A stretch of 64,000 nucleotides of DNA from CAZAQK01 sp046344715 (GCA_046344715.1 JBKDKX010000015.1:1-64000), one strand, 5' to 3'; shown: positions 15,956 through 25,241, counted from the first letter of the stretch. Made by a program: numbers and translations. The notes: generated by a model from the sequence alone, not told the origin.

Positions 15956-16962
15956 GGTTCAAAAATTTCCAACTGGTCAGGAGGGAAGGGAATGTAGTCC
16001 ACTTTTTTCCATTGTTCCAGCAGGTTGAGGGTTTTTTTATCAGCGAACGCATCAAGCCCATCTTCCCCAATGGTAAAGGGGGCTTTGAACCAGTAGATGC
16101 TATCCACTAAGTAACTGTTTATAAGCGCAGTATTTAATCCTTGCCCAGCCTCCACCAGCAGGCGTGTGATGCCCTTTTCAGTCAATTCCTCTATGGCGGA
16201 TTCGAGAGTTGGAGAATCCAAAACCCAGAGAGGTGCAATATTCTTTGACTGTATGAGTTTAGAAGTGGCAGGCAGGCGGTGTTTTCTATCCAGTACCACG
16301 CGCACAGGTGATTTATGCTCAAGGTTTTGGAGGCGCACAGTAAGAAGCGGGTCATCAGCCAGCACGGTGCCGATCCCGGTAAGCACCGCATCAAACTCGC
16401 TGCGCAGACCGTGCACTTCGTTACGGGCGGCGTTACCGGTTATCCATTTTTTGCCGCTGTGTGTGGGATAAGCAATTTTTCCATCAGCAGAGGTTGCAAT
16501 CTTGAGCGCAATATACGGTCGTTTTTTTTCAACAACGGAAAAGAACCCACGGTTAATTTCTTTCGCTTCCGCTGCGCACATATTTTCTACAATTTCAATG
16601 CCAGCTTCTTTTAGCTTTGCAATGCCTGCACCATTTACATTTTTATGTGGATCACGGCAGGCGATGACGCAGCGCGCAATACCTGCGCTAATAATAGCAT
16701 CAACACATGGGGGAGTTTTGCCGTGATGCGAGCAGGGCTCAAGAGTGACATATAATGTTGCGCCGCGTGCATTAAGATCTGCTTGCGTGAGCGCTTCGGT
16801 TTCTGCATGTGGGCGGCCGCCGCGCGCAGTGCAGCCTTGCCCAATGACCACATTATTTTTTACCACTACTGCACCAACGGATGGGTTTGGCCATGTCTGG
16901 CCGAGGTTGGTTTTGGCAAGCGATAATGCCTGCTGCATATAGGCCATGTCCTGATCAGGCAT
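15937..16962 (-). CDS. ribD: Bifunctional riboflavin deaminase/reductase
   Basis: N-terminal cytidine-deaminase-like zinc domain: HAETEAL at 52-58 and PCSHHGKTPPC near residues 77-87 supply the His and two Cys ligands. The C-terminal reductase domain begins near residue 150 (RPYIALKIATSADGKIA) and binds NADPH. At 341 residues it is slightly short but contains both domains. First riboflavin gene in the operon, preceded by a lipoprotein gene after 8 bp. Confidence 0.94.
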   Translation of the reverse strand: MPDQDMAYMQQALSLAKTNLGQTWPNPSVGAVVVKNNVVIGQGCTARGGRPHAETEALTQADLNARGATLYVTLEPCSHHGKTPPCVDAIISAGIARCVIACRDPHKNVNGAGIAKLKEAGIEIVENMCAAEAKEINRGFFSVVEKKRPYIALKIATSADGKIAYPTHSGKKWITGNAARNEVHGLRSEFDAVLTGIGTVLADDPLLTVRLQNLEHKSPVRVVLDRKHRLPATSKLIQSKNIAPLWVLDSPTLESAIEELTEKGITRLLVEAGQGLNTALINSYLVDSIYWFKAPFTIGEDGLDAFADKKTLNLLEQWKKVDYIPFPPDQLEIFEPCSPAS

Positions 16963-16970
16963 GGCCTGCC

Positions 16971-17357
16971 TCAGTATTGTTTAGGGAAAGGTTTGCGCGC
17001 GCCGCGCAGCTCAACGTCTGGTACGCCTGATTCAGTTGATGGCGGAATGATAGGCGGGCGTTCGTCTGTAAACGTTCTGGAACGTTTTGGTTCTGTGCTG
17101 TTAGCATCATCCGTATCGTCGTCGTCCTGCGTGAGTTCGCTTTTTTCTGCCTCTATTTCCTGTTGGGTAGAGTCTGTGCTTGCCTCTGTATCATTAGTGA
17201 AGCACTGCCAGTGGTTGCACCGTTCACCAATCACAGGCATATAACCGCCCACATAGTCTGCCCACCCATGCATGGTCTGGCAGCCAGCAAGCGAGAGGCA
17301 ACTTGCCGTGAGGTATACAATGTTACGTATGCTACTCACCTTTGCCACCCAATTCAT
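16971..17357 (-). CDS. Predicted lipoprotein between nrdR and ribD
   Basis: A signal sequence ends with the lipobox LAGC (Cys near residue 26). The mature part begins with a short structured piece containing two cysteines (ERCNHWQCF), followed by a long acidic, low-complexity tail rich in D, E, S, T. The start overlaps nrdR by 26 bp; a GTG at 17339 is an alternative start. Probably an envelope protein carried passively in the operon. Confidence 0.65.
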   Translation of the reverse strand: MNWVAKVSSIRNIVYLTASCLSLAGCQTMHGWADYVGGYMPVIGERCNHWQCFTNDTEASTDSTQQEIEAEKSELTQDDDDTDDANSTEPKRSRTFTDERPPIIPPSTESGVPDVELRGARKPFPKQY

Positions 17358-17790
17358 CTACGATATTTTCAAAATCTTTTGCCTCACGGAAATCACGATA
17401 TACAGAAGCAAAACGAATATACGCAACCGTATCCACTTTTTTGAGTTCTTCCATCACGGCTTTGCCAATGGTATCAGTGGCGATTTCAGGTTCACCGGAG
17501 CTTTCCAGCTTTTGCGCAATGCGTGTGATGATTTGTTCTACCTGTTCGGTACTGACGGGGCGTTTACGCAGTGCAAGCTGAATGGAGCGCGCCAGCTTGT
17601 CGCGGTCGAACATGCGGTGTTCGCCATTCTTTTTGAGTACGGTGAGCTCGCGCAACTGCACACGCTCGAAGGTGGTAAAGCGTGAATTGCATTCTGGGCA
17701 ATAACGCCTGCGGCGGATGGTCAGCCCATCTTCGCTTGGGCGCGAATCCTTCACTTGGGTGTCGTCATGTCCGCAGAATGGGCATTTCAT
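17332..17790 (-). CDS. nrdR: Transcriptional repressor NrdR
   Basis: 152 residues. The N-terminal zinc ribbon has CPFC (3-6) and CPEC (about 34-37), followed by RFTTFERV and an ATP-cone domain (VLKKNGEHRMFDRDKL). It represses ribonucleotide reductase genes when bound to dATP. Located directly after glyA, as in many alphaproteobacteria. Confidence 0.96.
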   Translation of the reverse strand: MKCPFCGHDDTQVKDSRPSEDGLTIRRRRYCPECNSRFTTFERVQLRELTVLKKNGEHRMFDRDKLARSIQLALRKRPVSTEQVEQIITRIAQKLESSGEPEIATDTIGKAVMEELKKVDTVAYIRFASVYRDFREAKDFENIVDELGGKGE

Positions 17791-17793
17791 ACA

Positions 17794-19110
17794 TTACCTC
17801 TGGTCTAACCCTGAATAGATAGGAAATTGTTTGCACAGTGCTTCCACTTTTGCGCGCACCTGTTTTTCTACTGCGCTGTTGTCGCCGCCTTTTGCGAGGC
17901 CATCAAGTACATCGCCAATTAAATTGCCTATCTGCTGGAATTCAGCTGTGCCAAATCCGCGAGTTGTACCCGCCGGTGTGCCAAGGCGGATACCGGAGGT
18001 GATAAAAGGTTTTTCCGTATCAAACGGAATGGCATTTTTATTGCAGGTGAGGCCAGCACGCTCAAGGCTTTCTTCAGCGGCTTTACCGGTGACGCCTTTC
18101 GGGCGGAGGTCAACCAGCATCAAATGGTTATCGGTGCCGCCGGTGGTGATGGCAACGCCACGGCTTACCAGCGTTTTGGCAAGTGTCTGCGCGTTTTCAA
18201 TTACCTTCTTGCCGTACTCCTTGAATTCAGGCTTTAGTGCTTCGCCGAATGCAACAGCTTTAGCGGCAATCACATGCATGAGCGGGCCGCCCTGAATACC
18301 GGGGAAAATCGCTGAGTTGAATTTTTTACCGAGGTCAGCATCGTTCGATAAAATCATGCCGCCACGTGGGCCGCGCAGTGTTTTATGCGTGGTGGTGGTG
18401 ACGACATGCGCGTGTGGCAACGGGTTCGGATATAAACCTGCAGCAACGAGACCAGCAAAATGTGCCATATCCACCATGAGATATGCACCCACTTCATCGG
18501 CAATTTTACGGAAACGGGCAAAATCAATCACGCGCGGATAAGCAGAATAACCGGCAATGATGAGCTTTGGCTTGTGCTCACGCGCGGCTTTTTCCATGCT
18601 GTCATAATCGAGCGTGAGGTCGGATTCTTTAACACCATATGCAACTGCCTTAAACCATTTACCGGATTGGTTCACCGATGCACCGTGTGTTAAGTGACCG
18701 CCCGCAGCAAGTGACATACCAAGGATGGTATCACCGGGCTGCAGCAGCGCGGTAAACACGCCCTGATTGGCTTGTGAGCCTGAGTTAGGCTGCACGTTGG
18801 CATAAACGCAACCAAATAGCTTGCAGGCACGTTCTATGGCCAATGCTTCCGCTTTATCCACTGCTTCGCAGCCGCCGTAATAACGTTTGCCCGGGTAGCC
18901 TTCAGCATATTTATTGGTGAGCACAGAGCCTTGCACGGCAAGTACGGCACGGCTTACGATGTTTTCTGACGCAATCAGCTCGATCTGTGTTTGCTGGCGG
19001 TGGAGCTCTTCTTCCAGTGTAGCAAATACAGCAGGATCAGCGGTTGAGATATCAGCATCAAAAAATGGATTCATGGTGTGGCTTTCAGAAAGTTTGCGTT
19101 GTGCGGTCAT
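17794..19110 (-). CDS. glyA: Serine hydroxymethyltransferase
   Basis: PLP enzyme converting serine and tetrahydrofolate to glycine and methylene-tetrahydrofolate. LIASENIVS near the N-terminus, KYAEGYPGKRYYGG, and the PLP lysine in TTTTHKTLRGPRGG are intact. At 438 residues it is full length. The real start may be the in-frame ATG at 19074 (MNPFFDADIS); the first 12 residues are not typical. Confidence 0.97.
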   Translation of the reverse strand: MTAQRKLSESHTMNPFFDADISTADPAVFATLEEELHRQQTQIELIASENIVSRAVLAVQGSVLTNKYAEGYPGKRYYGGCEAVDKAEALAIERACKLFGCVYANVQPNSGSQANQGVFTALLQPGDTILGMSLAAGGHLTHGASVNQSGKWFKAVAYGVKESDLTLDYDSMEKAAREHKPKLIIAGYSAYPRVIDFARFRKIADEVGAYLMVDMAHFAGLVAAGLYPNPLPHAHVVTTTTHKTLRGPRGGMILSNDADLGKKFNSAIFPGIQGGPLMHVIAAKAVAFGEALKPEFKEYGKKVIENAQTLAKTLVSRGVAITTGGTDNHLMLVDLRPKGVTGKAAEESLERAGLTCNKNAIPFDTEKPFITSGIRLGTPAGTTRGFGTAEFQQIGNLIGDVLDGLAKGGDNSAVEKQVRAKVEALCKQFPIYSGLDQR

Positions 19111-19125
19111 GGTTTATCCTTGTGG

Positions 19126-19560
19126 TTATGACATTTTGGCGATGCGGCCGGCATGTCTGCCGCCTTCGAAGCCTGTGGTTAAAAATGTTTTGATGCACTC
19201 GCGTGCGGTCTGTTCAGAAATCTGGCGTGCACCAAGGCATAATACATTCGCATTATTATGTTGGCGGGCGAGTGCTGCTTGTTCCACCGTTGAAACAAGT
19301 GCAGCGCGGATATGTTTATGGCGGTTGGCAGCCATGCTCATGCCAATGCCTGAGCCACAAATTAAAATGCCTGCGGAATCTGCATTCTGTTTTATCCAGT
19401 CTGCGAGCTTGTTTGCGTAGTCAGGGTAATCCACGGAACTCGTTTCGTTCGGGCCAAGATCGGTGACCGCGCAGTCGAGCAAGGCCAGATCCTGTTTCAG
19501 GACTTCCTTGAGTTCGACCCCCGCATGGTCACTTGCGATAGCTACTTTTTTATTATTCAT
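19126..19560 (-). CDS. rpiB: Ribose-5-phosphate isomerase B
   Basis: About 144 residues, the RpiB/LacAB sugar isomerase fold. IASDHAGVELK is the active-site start, LICGSGIGMSMAANR binds phosphate, and the LARQHNNANVLCLGAR block is typical. The ATG at 19560 is chosen since homologous sequence begins there; the frame remains open 19 codons upstream. First gene of the run to glyA, 15 bp apart. Confidence 0.95.
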   Translation of the reverse strand: MNNKKVAIASDHAGVELKEVLKQDLALLDCAVTDLGPNETSSVDYPDYANKLADWIKQNADSAGILICGSGIGMSMAANRHKHIRAALVSTVEQAALARQHNNANVLCLGARQISEQTARECIKTFLTTGFEGGRHAGRIAKMS

Positions 19561-19679
19561 GGCTCGTTGACTGGCACAATTTAACCGGATATACCCAGCA
19601 AAGGGCAGGGTACACACTATATATAGTCAGTCTTTCTGCCATGTTCGGGCGTTTTACGCAATAAGAAACTAGTAAATTC

Positions 19680-20426
19680 ATGACTTTGCTTGATGTTTTG
19701 GTCTATTTTCTTGCAGGTTTTATAGGTAGTGCCATTAATTCGGTGGCAGGGGGTGGAACATTCCTTACATTTCCGCTACTTATCATGAATGGTATGGGAG
19801 CGTTGCAGGCCAATATCATGAGCACGATTGCACTGTGGCCGGGCAGTGTGGCCAGTGCGTTTGCGTATAAGAATGAACGTAATGTTGATAAGCAGCAACT
19901 TACTAAATTTATTATCATCAGCATATTAGGCAGTATCGTGGGCACAGTTACCTTGCTGCTTACACCAGAGCAGACGTTTGAAAGCCTTGTGCCGTGGCTG
20001 CTCCTGTTTGCTACGCTGCTTTTTACCTTCGGGCGGAATTTTGCATTGCCACAGTCCAGCACGCATCACGGCGCATGGCTGGGATTCTTACTGCAATTTG
20101 GGATCGCGGTATATGGCGGATATTTTGGCGCAGGTATTGGCATATTGATGCTTGCGATGCTCCAGCTGCAGGGCTTTAGCAATATTCACCAGATGAATGC
20201 GCTCAAGACTATTCTGGGCAGCACTATCAATGCGGTGGCGGTGCTTTTATTTTTATTTTCAGGGAAAGTGATTTGGCCGGTGGCAATCGTCATGATTGCC
20301 GGTGCTTTAACAGGTGGCTACGCAGGGGCAAAATGTGCACTTAAATTTTCACCGGCTAAAGTGAGAATGGTTGTATGTATCATCGGCTTTGTGATGACTG
20401 GATATTTTTTTGCAAAAGAATTCTGA
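19680..20426 (+). CDS. TauE/SafE-family membrane exporter
   Basis: 248 residues with seven or eight hydrophobic segments. The N-terminal GxxxxINSVAGGGTFLTFP and the second-half GYFGAGIGI are the duplicated signature of the TauE/SafE (DUF81) family, exporters of sulphite, sulphoacetate or related anions. The substrate cannot be told from sequence. Divergent from rpiB. Confidence 0.9.
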   Translation: MTLLDVLVYFLAGFIGSAINSVAGGGTFLTFPLLIMNGMGALQANIMSTIALWPGSVASAFAYKNERNVDKQQLTKFIIISILGSIVGTVTLLLTPEQTFESLVPWLLLFATLLFTFGRNFALPQSSTHHGAWLGFLLQFGIAVYGGYFGAGIGILMLAMLQLQGFSNIHQMNALKTILGSTINAVAVLLFLFSGKVIWPVAIVMIAGALTGGYAGAKCALKFSPAKVRMVVCIIGFVMTGYFFAKEF

Positions 20427-20444
20427 CTTCACGCGAAAAAACCA

Positions 20445-20472
20445 TTGAGTCGCAGCCTGTGCTGGCTATAAT
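20445..20472 (+). promoter_or_regulatory. Sigma-70 promoter for mipZ
   Basis: TTGAGT (20445-20450), a 16-bp spacer and TATAAT (20467-20472), 43 bp before the mipZ ATG. It is among the best housekeeping promoter matches in the window. Confidence 0.6.
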
Positions 20473-20514
20473 CAATCCACATATAAAAAACACAATACAG
20501 CAAGGGCACGGATT

Positions 20515-21645
20515 ATGAGCAACACGGCGTTTCCAACCTTCGAAAGCAATGAAGTTCCGGCAGCTAAAAACGGGCATGTCATTGTTCTGGGAAATGAAAA
20601 AGGCGGCTGCGGTAAAACCACGACCGCCATGCATCTCATGGTGTCGCTTATGCGCCTTGGCTTTGTGGTTGGTAGCATTGATATTGATGCGCGCCAGCGT
20701 TCACTCTCACGCTACCTTGAAAATCGCCGCCAGACGGCACTCAAAGAAGGTGTTACACTGCCGCAGCCACAACATGTGGTGATTACCCGCAGCCCATTTA
20801 ACATTGTGCAGGAAGCGGAAGAAGATGAAAATGAGCGTTTCTCGCAGGCGCTGAACCGCCTGAAAGCAGCCAATGACTTTATCATCATCGATAGCCCGGG
20901 AAGCGATACGTATCTCGCGCGCCTTGCGCATAGTCATGCAGATACGGTGATTACGCCGATTAACGACAGCTTCGTAGATTTGGATGTACTGGCCACCGTG
21001 GATGGCCAGACGATGAAAATTATCAAACCAAGTATCTATAGCGAGATGATGTGGGAGCAGAAACTCCAGCGCGCCAAGCGTGATGGTGGCTCCATCGAAT
21101 GGATTGTGATGCGTAATCGCCTTTCTAACATCGACGCGAAAAATAAACGCTTCATGACACAGGTGATGACCGAGCTTTCTCGCCGCATCGGGTTCCGTGT
21201 GGCGCCCGGATTTTCTGAGCGCGTAATTTTCCGTGAAATGTTCCTGCAGGGCCTTACCGTGCTTGATATTATGGAGCAGGTGGGTTCAAACAGCGTTTCC
21301 ATGTCGCACATCGCCGCGCGCCAGGAAGTGCGCGATTTGCTGAAAACCCTACAATTACCGATTATTGATGACCGCTTGAATCAGGCAACACAATCGGAAA
21401 AAGCACCGGAAGCGAAGCCAGTGGTAAAAGCTGAAGTTAAGGCTTTAGAAAAAGTTGAAGAAAAGCCTGTTGAAGCTAAGGTCGAAGAAAAACCAGAAGT
21501 AAAAATTGAAGCAAAAGTTGACGCAAAGCCAGAGATCAGTGTTGAATCCGCAAAAGAAGAAGTAAAGCTGGATGCACCGCGTCGCGAGCCTGTGTTCTCT
21601 TCCGAGAAACGCGAAGAAAAAGAGCTGGTCGAACTCGCATCTTAA
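20515..21645 (+). CDS. mipZ: MipZ-like ParA-family ATPase (division-site positioning)
   Basis: ParA-type deviant Walker A NEKGGCGKTT at 27-36, followed by DIDARQRSLSRYLENR, a MipZ hallmark, and DSPGSDTYLARLAH as Walker B region. In alphaproteobacteria MipZ forms gradients from ParB-bound origins and inhibits FtsZ away from midcell. The first 280 residues match the family. The last 90 form a low-complexity tail of alternating Lys, Glu, Val, Ala and Pro that the Caulobacter protein lacks and that is probably disordered. Confidence 0.88.
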   Translation: MSNTAFPTFESNEVPAAKNGHVIVLGNEKGGCGKTTTAMHLMVSLMRLGFVVGSIDIDARQRSLSRYLENRRQTALKEGVTLPQPQHVVITRSPFNIVQEAEEDENERFSQALNRLKAANDFIIIDSPGSDTYLARLAHSHADTVITPINDSFVDLDVLATVDGQTMKIIKPSIYSEMMWEQKLQRAKRDGGSIEWIVMRNRLSNIDAKNKRFMTQVMTELSRRIGFRVAPGFSERVIFREMFLQGLTVLDIMEQVGSNSVSMSHIAARQEVRDLLKTLQLPIIDDRLNQATQSEKAPEAKPVVKAEVKALEKVEEKPVEAKVEEKPEVKIEAKVDAKPEISVESAKEEVKLDAPRREPVFSSEKREEKELVELAS

Positions 21646-21713
21646 AAATTCTATCATTCTCGCCTTGCGCGGGCATCTAGAGAGAAACGCTCGGTCTTAG
21701 CAAGAGTCCCTAG

Positions 21714-21734
21714 ATCCCCGATTAAATCGGGGAT
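21714..21734. repeat. Palindrome ATCCCCGAT-TAA-ATCGGGGAT
   Basis: A perfect 9-bp inverted repeat with a 3-base spacer in the mipZ to J-protein gap. It resembles the dispersed palindromic repeats at 12256-12430 and could end transcription, but no U-tract follows. Confidence 0.5.
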
Positions 21735-21757
21735 GGCAGTGTTAAGGTAATCCGTAC

Positions 21758-22171
21758 ATGTTTCGCTTTTTGATTTTGGCAATTATAATAATAGTTCTGA
21801 TTGTACTATTATTGTTGCCGCGTTCTCAAGCGAAGGGGTTGCTCAAAGCTGGCGGAGTACTTGGTTTGCTTATCCTTATCTCTCGCCTGTTCTGTGTACC
21901 GCTTGCCACGTTGCTTTTGTATTTGCCCTCTGTGATGCCATCATTCCGGCGGGCATGGGGTGGACAGTCGCAGCAAGCAGGCACGCAGCAAGCCAGTCAA
22001 ACGATGACGCGCAAGGAAGCACAGCTTATCCTTGGTGTGCGCGATGGGGCAGGGGAGCAGGAAATTAAAGACGCTCATAAAAAACTCATCACCCGCAACC
22101 ATCCGGATAAAGGCGGCAGTGATTACCTCGCCGCTAAAATCAATGAAGCACGGGATGTATTGCTTAAATAG
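21758..22171 (+). CDS. Membrane-anchored J-domain protein
   Basis: 137 residues. Two hydrophobic segments (residues about 2-20 and 27-52) anchor the protein, then a Gln/Ala-rich linker leads to a C-terminal J domain of about 55 residues with the HPD motif (RNHPDKGG). The layout is like Tim14/Pam18-type J proteins, known in alphaproteobacteria as DjlA-like or Tim14-like proteins. It should stimulate DnaK at the membrane. Confidence 0.85.
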   Translation: MFRFLILAIIIIVLIVLLLLPRSQAKGLLKAGGVLGLLILISRLFCVPLATLLLYLPSVMPSFRRAWGGQSQQAGTQQASQTMTRKEAQLILGVRDGAGEQEIKDAHKKLITRNHPDKGGSDYLAAKINEARDVLLK

Positions 22172-22183
22172 TTGCCGGTGGCT

Positions 22184-22219
22184 AGTTGCCAGAAATTATT
22201 GTACAGGTAACTGGCAACT
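22184..22219. repeat. Inverted repeat AGTTGCCAG ... CTGGCAACT
   Basis: Nine-bp perfect arms at 22184-22192 and 22211-22219 with an 18-base loop, in the gap before murJ. Nearby GTTGCCGGTGGC repeats the arm imperfectly. Possibly a dispersed repeat or weak terminator. Confidence 0.4.
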
Positions 22220-22238
22220 GATAACTTACGACTGACTT

Positions 22239-23777
22239 ATGTCCCTCATTAAATCCACAGCAACCATCGGAGGATACACGCTGATTTCGCGTGTGATGGG
22301 GTTTATCCGCGATATTACCATAGCTTCCGGTATCGGCGCGAGTTACCTCTCGGATGCATTTTTTGTGGCATTCAAGCTGCCCAATTTCCTGCGCCGCCTG
22401 TTTGCCGAGGGTGCGTTTAACTCGGCCTTTGTGCCAATGTTTTCTGGCATGCTGGCGGTGGAAGGTAAAGACAAGGCGCGGGATTTTGCCTCGCAGGCTA
22501 TGTCGTTCCTGCTCATGGTGCTGTTGATTGTCACCGGTGTTTTCATCCTCATTATGCCGTGGCTTATGTATCTGCTCGCGCCCGGTTTTGTGAGCGACCC
22601 CACCAAGTTTGAGCTCACCATTCTGCTCACGCGTATCACCATGCCGTATATTATTTTTATTTCGCTGGTGTCGCTGCTGGGCGGGATATTGAACAGCTCG
22701 GATAAATTTGCGGCAGTTGCGGCCACGCCCATCATCATGAATCTCTGCCTTATCTGTGTGCCGTGGTTGATTCAGGACTTCACGCCCACACTGGCGCACG
22801 GGCTTGCCATTGCCGTGTTTGTATCGGGCATTGCGCAGTGGCTGTGGCTGGTGCGGTTCTGTCGCCGTCAGAATATGTTGCCAAAATTAGTGCGCCCGCG
22901 TTTATCACCCGAAGTAAAAAAGTTATTACTGCTGATTGCGCCGGCAGCACTGGGGGCAGGGGTGGCGCAGATAAATTTGTTTGTTGATATCATCATCGCT
23001 TCGCAGTTTGAAAGCGGTGTGTCTTATTTATATTATGCAGATCGCATTAATGAATTGCCACTTGCGGTGATTGGTATTGCGGTGGGCACGGCGATTTTAC
23101 CCATGCTGTCGCGCAAAGTGCGGGAAGGAAAAAAAGATGAAGCCAACCATTCGCACAACCGCGCCATTGAGCTGGCATTATTCTTAAGTATTCCCTCAGC
23201 TGTGGGGCTTGCGATGGTGGCGGAATCGGTCATCCGTGTGATGTATTTTCGTGGTGCATTCACCTTGTTTGATATGACAGAAACCAGCCGCGTGCTGGTG
23301 GCATTTGCATTTGGCTTGCCAGCCTTTGTGATGATAAAAATATTGGCTCCGGGCTTTTTTGCGAATGAAGACACCAAAACACCGTTCAAAATTGCCACCT
23401 TCTGCATCGTGCTGAATATTGTGCTTAATCTTATGCTGATGGGGCATTTCAAATATGTCGGCATGGCAATGGCAACCACCATCTCCGGCTGGGTAAATGT
23501 TGTGCTGCTTGGCGTGCTGCTTACACGTCGTGGCTGGCTAACCATCGAACCAAAATTGATAAAAGAGCTATGCAAAGTGGTAGTGGCAGTGGTGGTGATG
23601 GTGGCGGGGTTATATGCTGTGGAAGATGCGGTAACGCCATATCTTCAGGAAGGTGAAATCATCCGCGCGCTGGCACTTATTGTATGGGTGTGCATCGGTG
23701 CGGTTGCGTATTTCTTAGTGGCTTACGCGCTGAATATCATCGGTATGCGGGCGCGGCTCAGTATTATAAGAAAGTAA
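22239..23777 (+). CDS. murJ: Lipid II flippase MurJ
   Basis: 512 residues and about 14 membrane segments. The N-terminus SRVMGFIRDITIASGIGAS and the PNFLRRLFAEGAFNSAFVP block are diagnostic for MurJ/MviN, which flips lipid II for peptidoglycan synthesis. Stands alone between the J-domain gene and a convergent secreted protein gene. Confidence 0.96.
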   Translation: MSLIKSTATIGGYTLISRVMGFIRDITIASGIGASYLSDAFFVAFKLPNFLRRLFAEGAFNSAFVPMFSGMLAVEGKDKARDFASQAMSFLLMVLLIVTGVFILIMPWLMYLLAPGFVSDPTKFELTILLTRITMPYIIFISLVSLLGGILNSSDKFAAVAATPIIMNLCLICVPWLIQDFTPTLAHGLAIAVFVSGIAQWLWLVRFCRRQNMLPKLVRPRLSPEVKKLLLLIAPAALGAGVAQINLFVDIIIASQFESGVSYLYYADRINELPLAVIGIAVGTAILPMLSRKVREGKKDEANHSHNRAIELALFLSIPSAVGLAMVAESVIRVMYFRGAFTLFDMTETSRVLVAFAFGLPAFVMIKILAPGFFANEDTKTPFKIATFCIVLNIVLNLMLMGHFKYVGMAMATTISGWVNVVLLGVLLTRRGWLTIEPKLIKELCKVVVAVVVMVAGLYAVEDAVTPYLQEGEIIRALALIVWVCIGAVAYFLVAYALNIIGMRARLSIIRK

Positions 23778-24209
23778 TCAGGGTTTCGCCGGTGGAGATA
23801 ACTCACCTGCTGGCTTTGCCGGAGTAGATGGAATATCTTTTGCTCGCCCCTCATCTATTTTCTTTTGACGGTTGATTACAGAGTCTATTTTTTGCTCCGG
23901 CGTAAGAGCATCCCATTTATTGGGAGATTTTTTCTGTAGTTCTTGATGTTTGCGCTTTTGTTCTTTTTGCCACTCTCCCTCGGTCATTTTTTCTAAATCA
24001 GCGAGGCGGCGGCGCAAGCGCTCTTTTGCTTCTTCAAGAGTTGCAGGCGGGCGTCTAGGGTCAATCGGCGCATTGGGTTGCGAGGAGTTTGCATTCTTGC
24101 TCGCAGGGGCAGGTGGGGGAGGCAAAGTGTCTGCTTGCTGGGCGATGGTGGAAAGTGCTAAAACAGGTGTCAGCAGGGCAAATATGATTAGTACAGCGCG
24201 TAAATTCAT
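23778..24209 (-). CDS. Secreted Pro/Lys-rich protein of unknown function
   Basis: 143 residues. A signal peptide ends near residue 24 (STIAQQ). The mature protein has a proline-rich start, a charged helical centre (EEAKERLRRRLADLEKM, probable coiled coil) and a Pro/Ala/Lys tail. It abuts murJ tail to tail with no gap. No family recognised. Confidence 0.6.
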   Translation of the reverse strand: MNLRAVLIIFALLTPVLALSTIAQQADTLPPPPAPASKNANSSQPNAPIDPRRPPATLEEAKERLRRRLADLEKMTEGEWQKEQKRKHQELQKKSPNKWDALTPEQKIDSVINRQKKIDEGRAKDIPSTPAKPAGELSPPAKP

Positions 24210-24226
24210 AAATTTAGATTTTCTAT

Positions 24227-24544
24227 ATGGTGGAAGTTAAAGCAATTTATAGCATGTTTGGCAGCGAGCAAGAAGCACTTTCCGTGGCAAGAATATTACT
24301 GGAAAAAAAGCTGGTTGCCTGCGTCAATGTGTATAATGGCGCAACATCATTGTATCGCTGGAAAGGCGAGATTAACAGCGCCTCAGAAGTGCTATTTATA
24401 GCTAAAACTACCGCAGAAAAGCTTAAAAATGCTATGGATGAAGTAAAGCGCTTGCATTCTTATGAGGTGCCGTGCATTATTGCGTGCCCAATTGAGGCGG
24501 GTTTCCCGCCATATATCCAGTGGATAAAGGATGAAGTGGCCTGA
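24227..24544 (+). CDS. cutA: Divalent-cation tolerance protein CutA
   Basis: 105 residues, full length for the trimeric CutA1 fold. ARILLEKKLVACVNV, SLYRWKGEI and YEVPCIIACPIEAG are the family signatures. Divergent from the secreted protein gene and followed at once by tRNA-Gln. Confidence 0.93.
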   Translation: MVEVKAIYSMFGSEQEALSVARILLEKKLVACVNVYNGATSLYRWKGEINSASEVLFIAKTTAEKLKNAMDEVKRLHSYEVPCIIACPIEAGFPPYIQWIKDEVA

Positions 24545-24565
24545 TTACGGGCAATATCGTTCTGT

Positions 24566-24640
24566 TGGGGCGTAGCCAAGCGGTAAGGCAGCGGATTTTG
24601 ATTCCGCCATTCCCAGGTTCGATCCCTGGCGCCCCAGCCA
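24566..24640 (+). tRNA. tRNA-Gln (TTG)
   Basis: A 75-nt cloverleaf: acceptor TGGGGCG/CGCCCCA, anticodon loop with TTG, T-loop GGTTCGATCCC, discriminator G, and an encoded CCA at 24638-24640. Confidence 0.95.
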
Positions 24641-25241
24641 ACATTAAGCTATTGTTTTATAACAATTTTTTAGTTAATAAAATTTCCCCGAACTACCGTC
24701 GGTTGCGTGTATTGATGTCACCGCGAGACTCCTGAAACAGCGAAAATAGCCTGTATTTCTGGTGCTTTCAGGGTCATTCTCTCACTTACGAAGTTTTCGT
24801 AGTCACGTTTTTCGAGAATCGTCACTTGAGACATTCGGAAAACCATCTTCCCACCCCAAGAGGGAATCGAACAAAAAAGTCTCGATATGCCAAGATTCGA
24901 TTCCTATCTTGGCAGCCAACATTTTCCAGTGCTAACTTCTATCCGACCTGAGAGCTATAAAAGACGGCTAGTTCCGCCGTTATTTTGGCATTCACCGCCA
25001 TGGTCGATATCCCTGATTCCCTTATTTTCCCCAAAAATCGCCCTTTAATCTGCCAATTCTCTCACTTGCCAAGTTTTCGTGGTCACGTTTCCGCGTTTGG
25101 GGCCTATTGCTATTCCCTAACAACAGGGAATTTACAGCGAATTATCAAAACAGGACCAGTGGAAAATCCGGCCAACGTCAGAAGAGATCGGCGTCCCAGT
25201 GCCCTCAGCTAACCATAACTTCATTAAGAGCAGGGAATTTA
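24641..25241. other. 600-bp degenerate region after tRNA-Gln
   Basis: No convincing gene. It holds two near-identical 36-bp segments (24777-24812 and 25057-25092, both CTCTCACTT....AAGTTTTCGT.GTCACGTTT) and a tRNA-3'-like hairpin at 24889-24923. It looks like leftover attachment-site material from past integrations at the tRNA. Confidence 0.5.
24889..24923 (+). repeat. Degenerate copy of a tRNA 3' end
   Basis: GCCAAGA (24889-24895) and TCTTGGC (24907-24913) form a T-arm-like stem around TTCGATTCC, followed by AGCCAACATT (24914-24923). The last 10 bases equal 24636-24645, the end of tRNA-Gln plus its flank. Confidence 0.45.

Noticed and set aside
22182..22799. A 205-codon leftward open frame opposite murJ
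   Set aside because: It lies wholly antisense to the strongly supported murJ and has His/Arg/Gln-rich, shadow-type composition.
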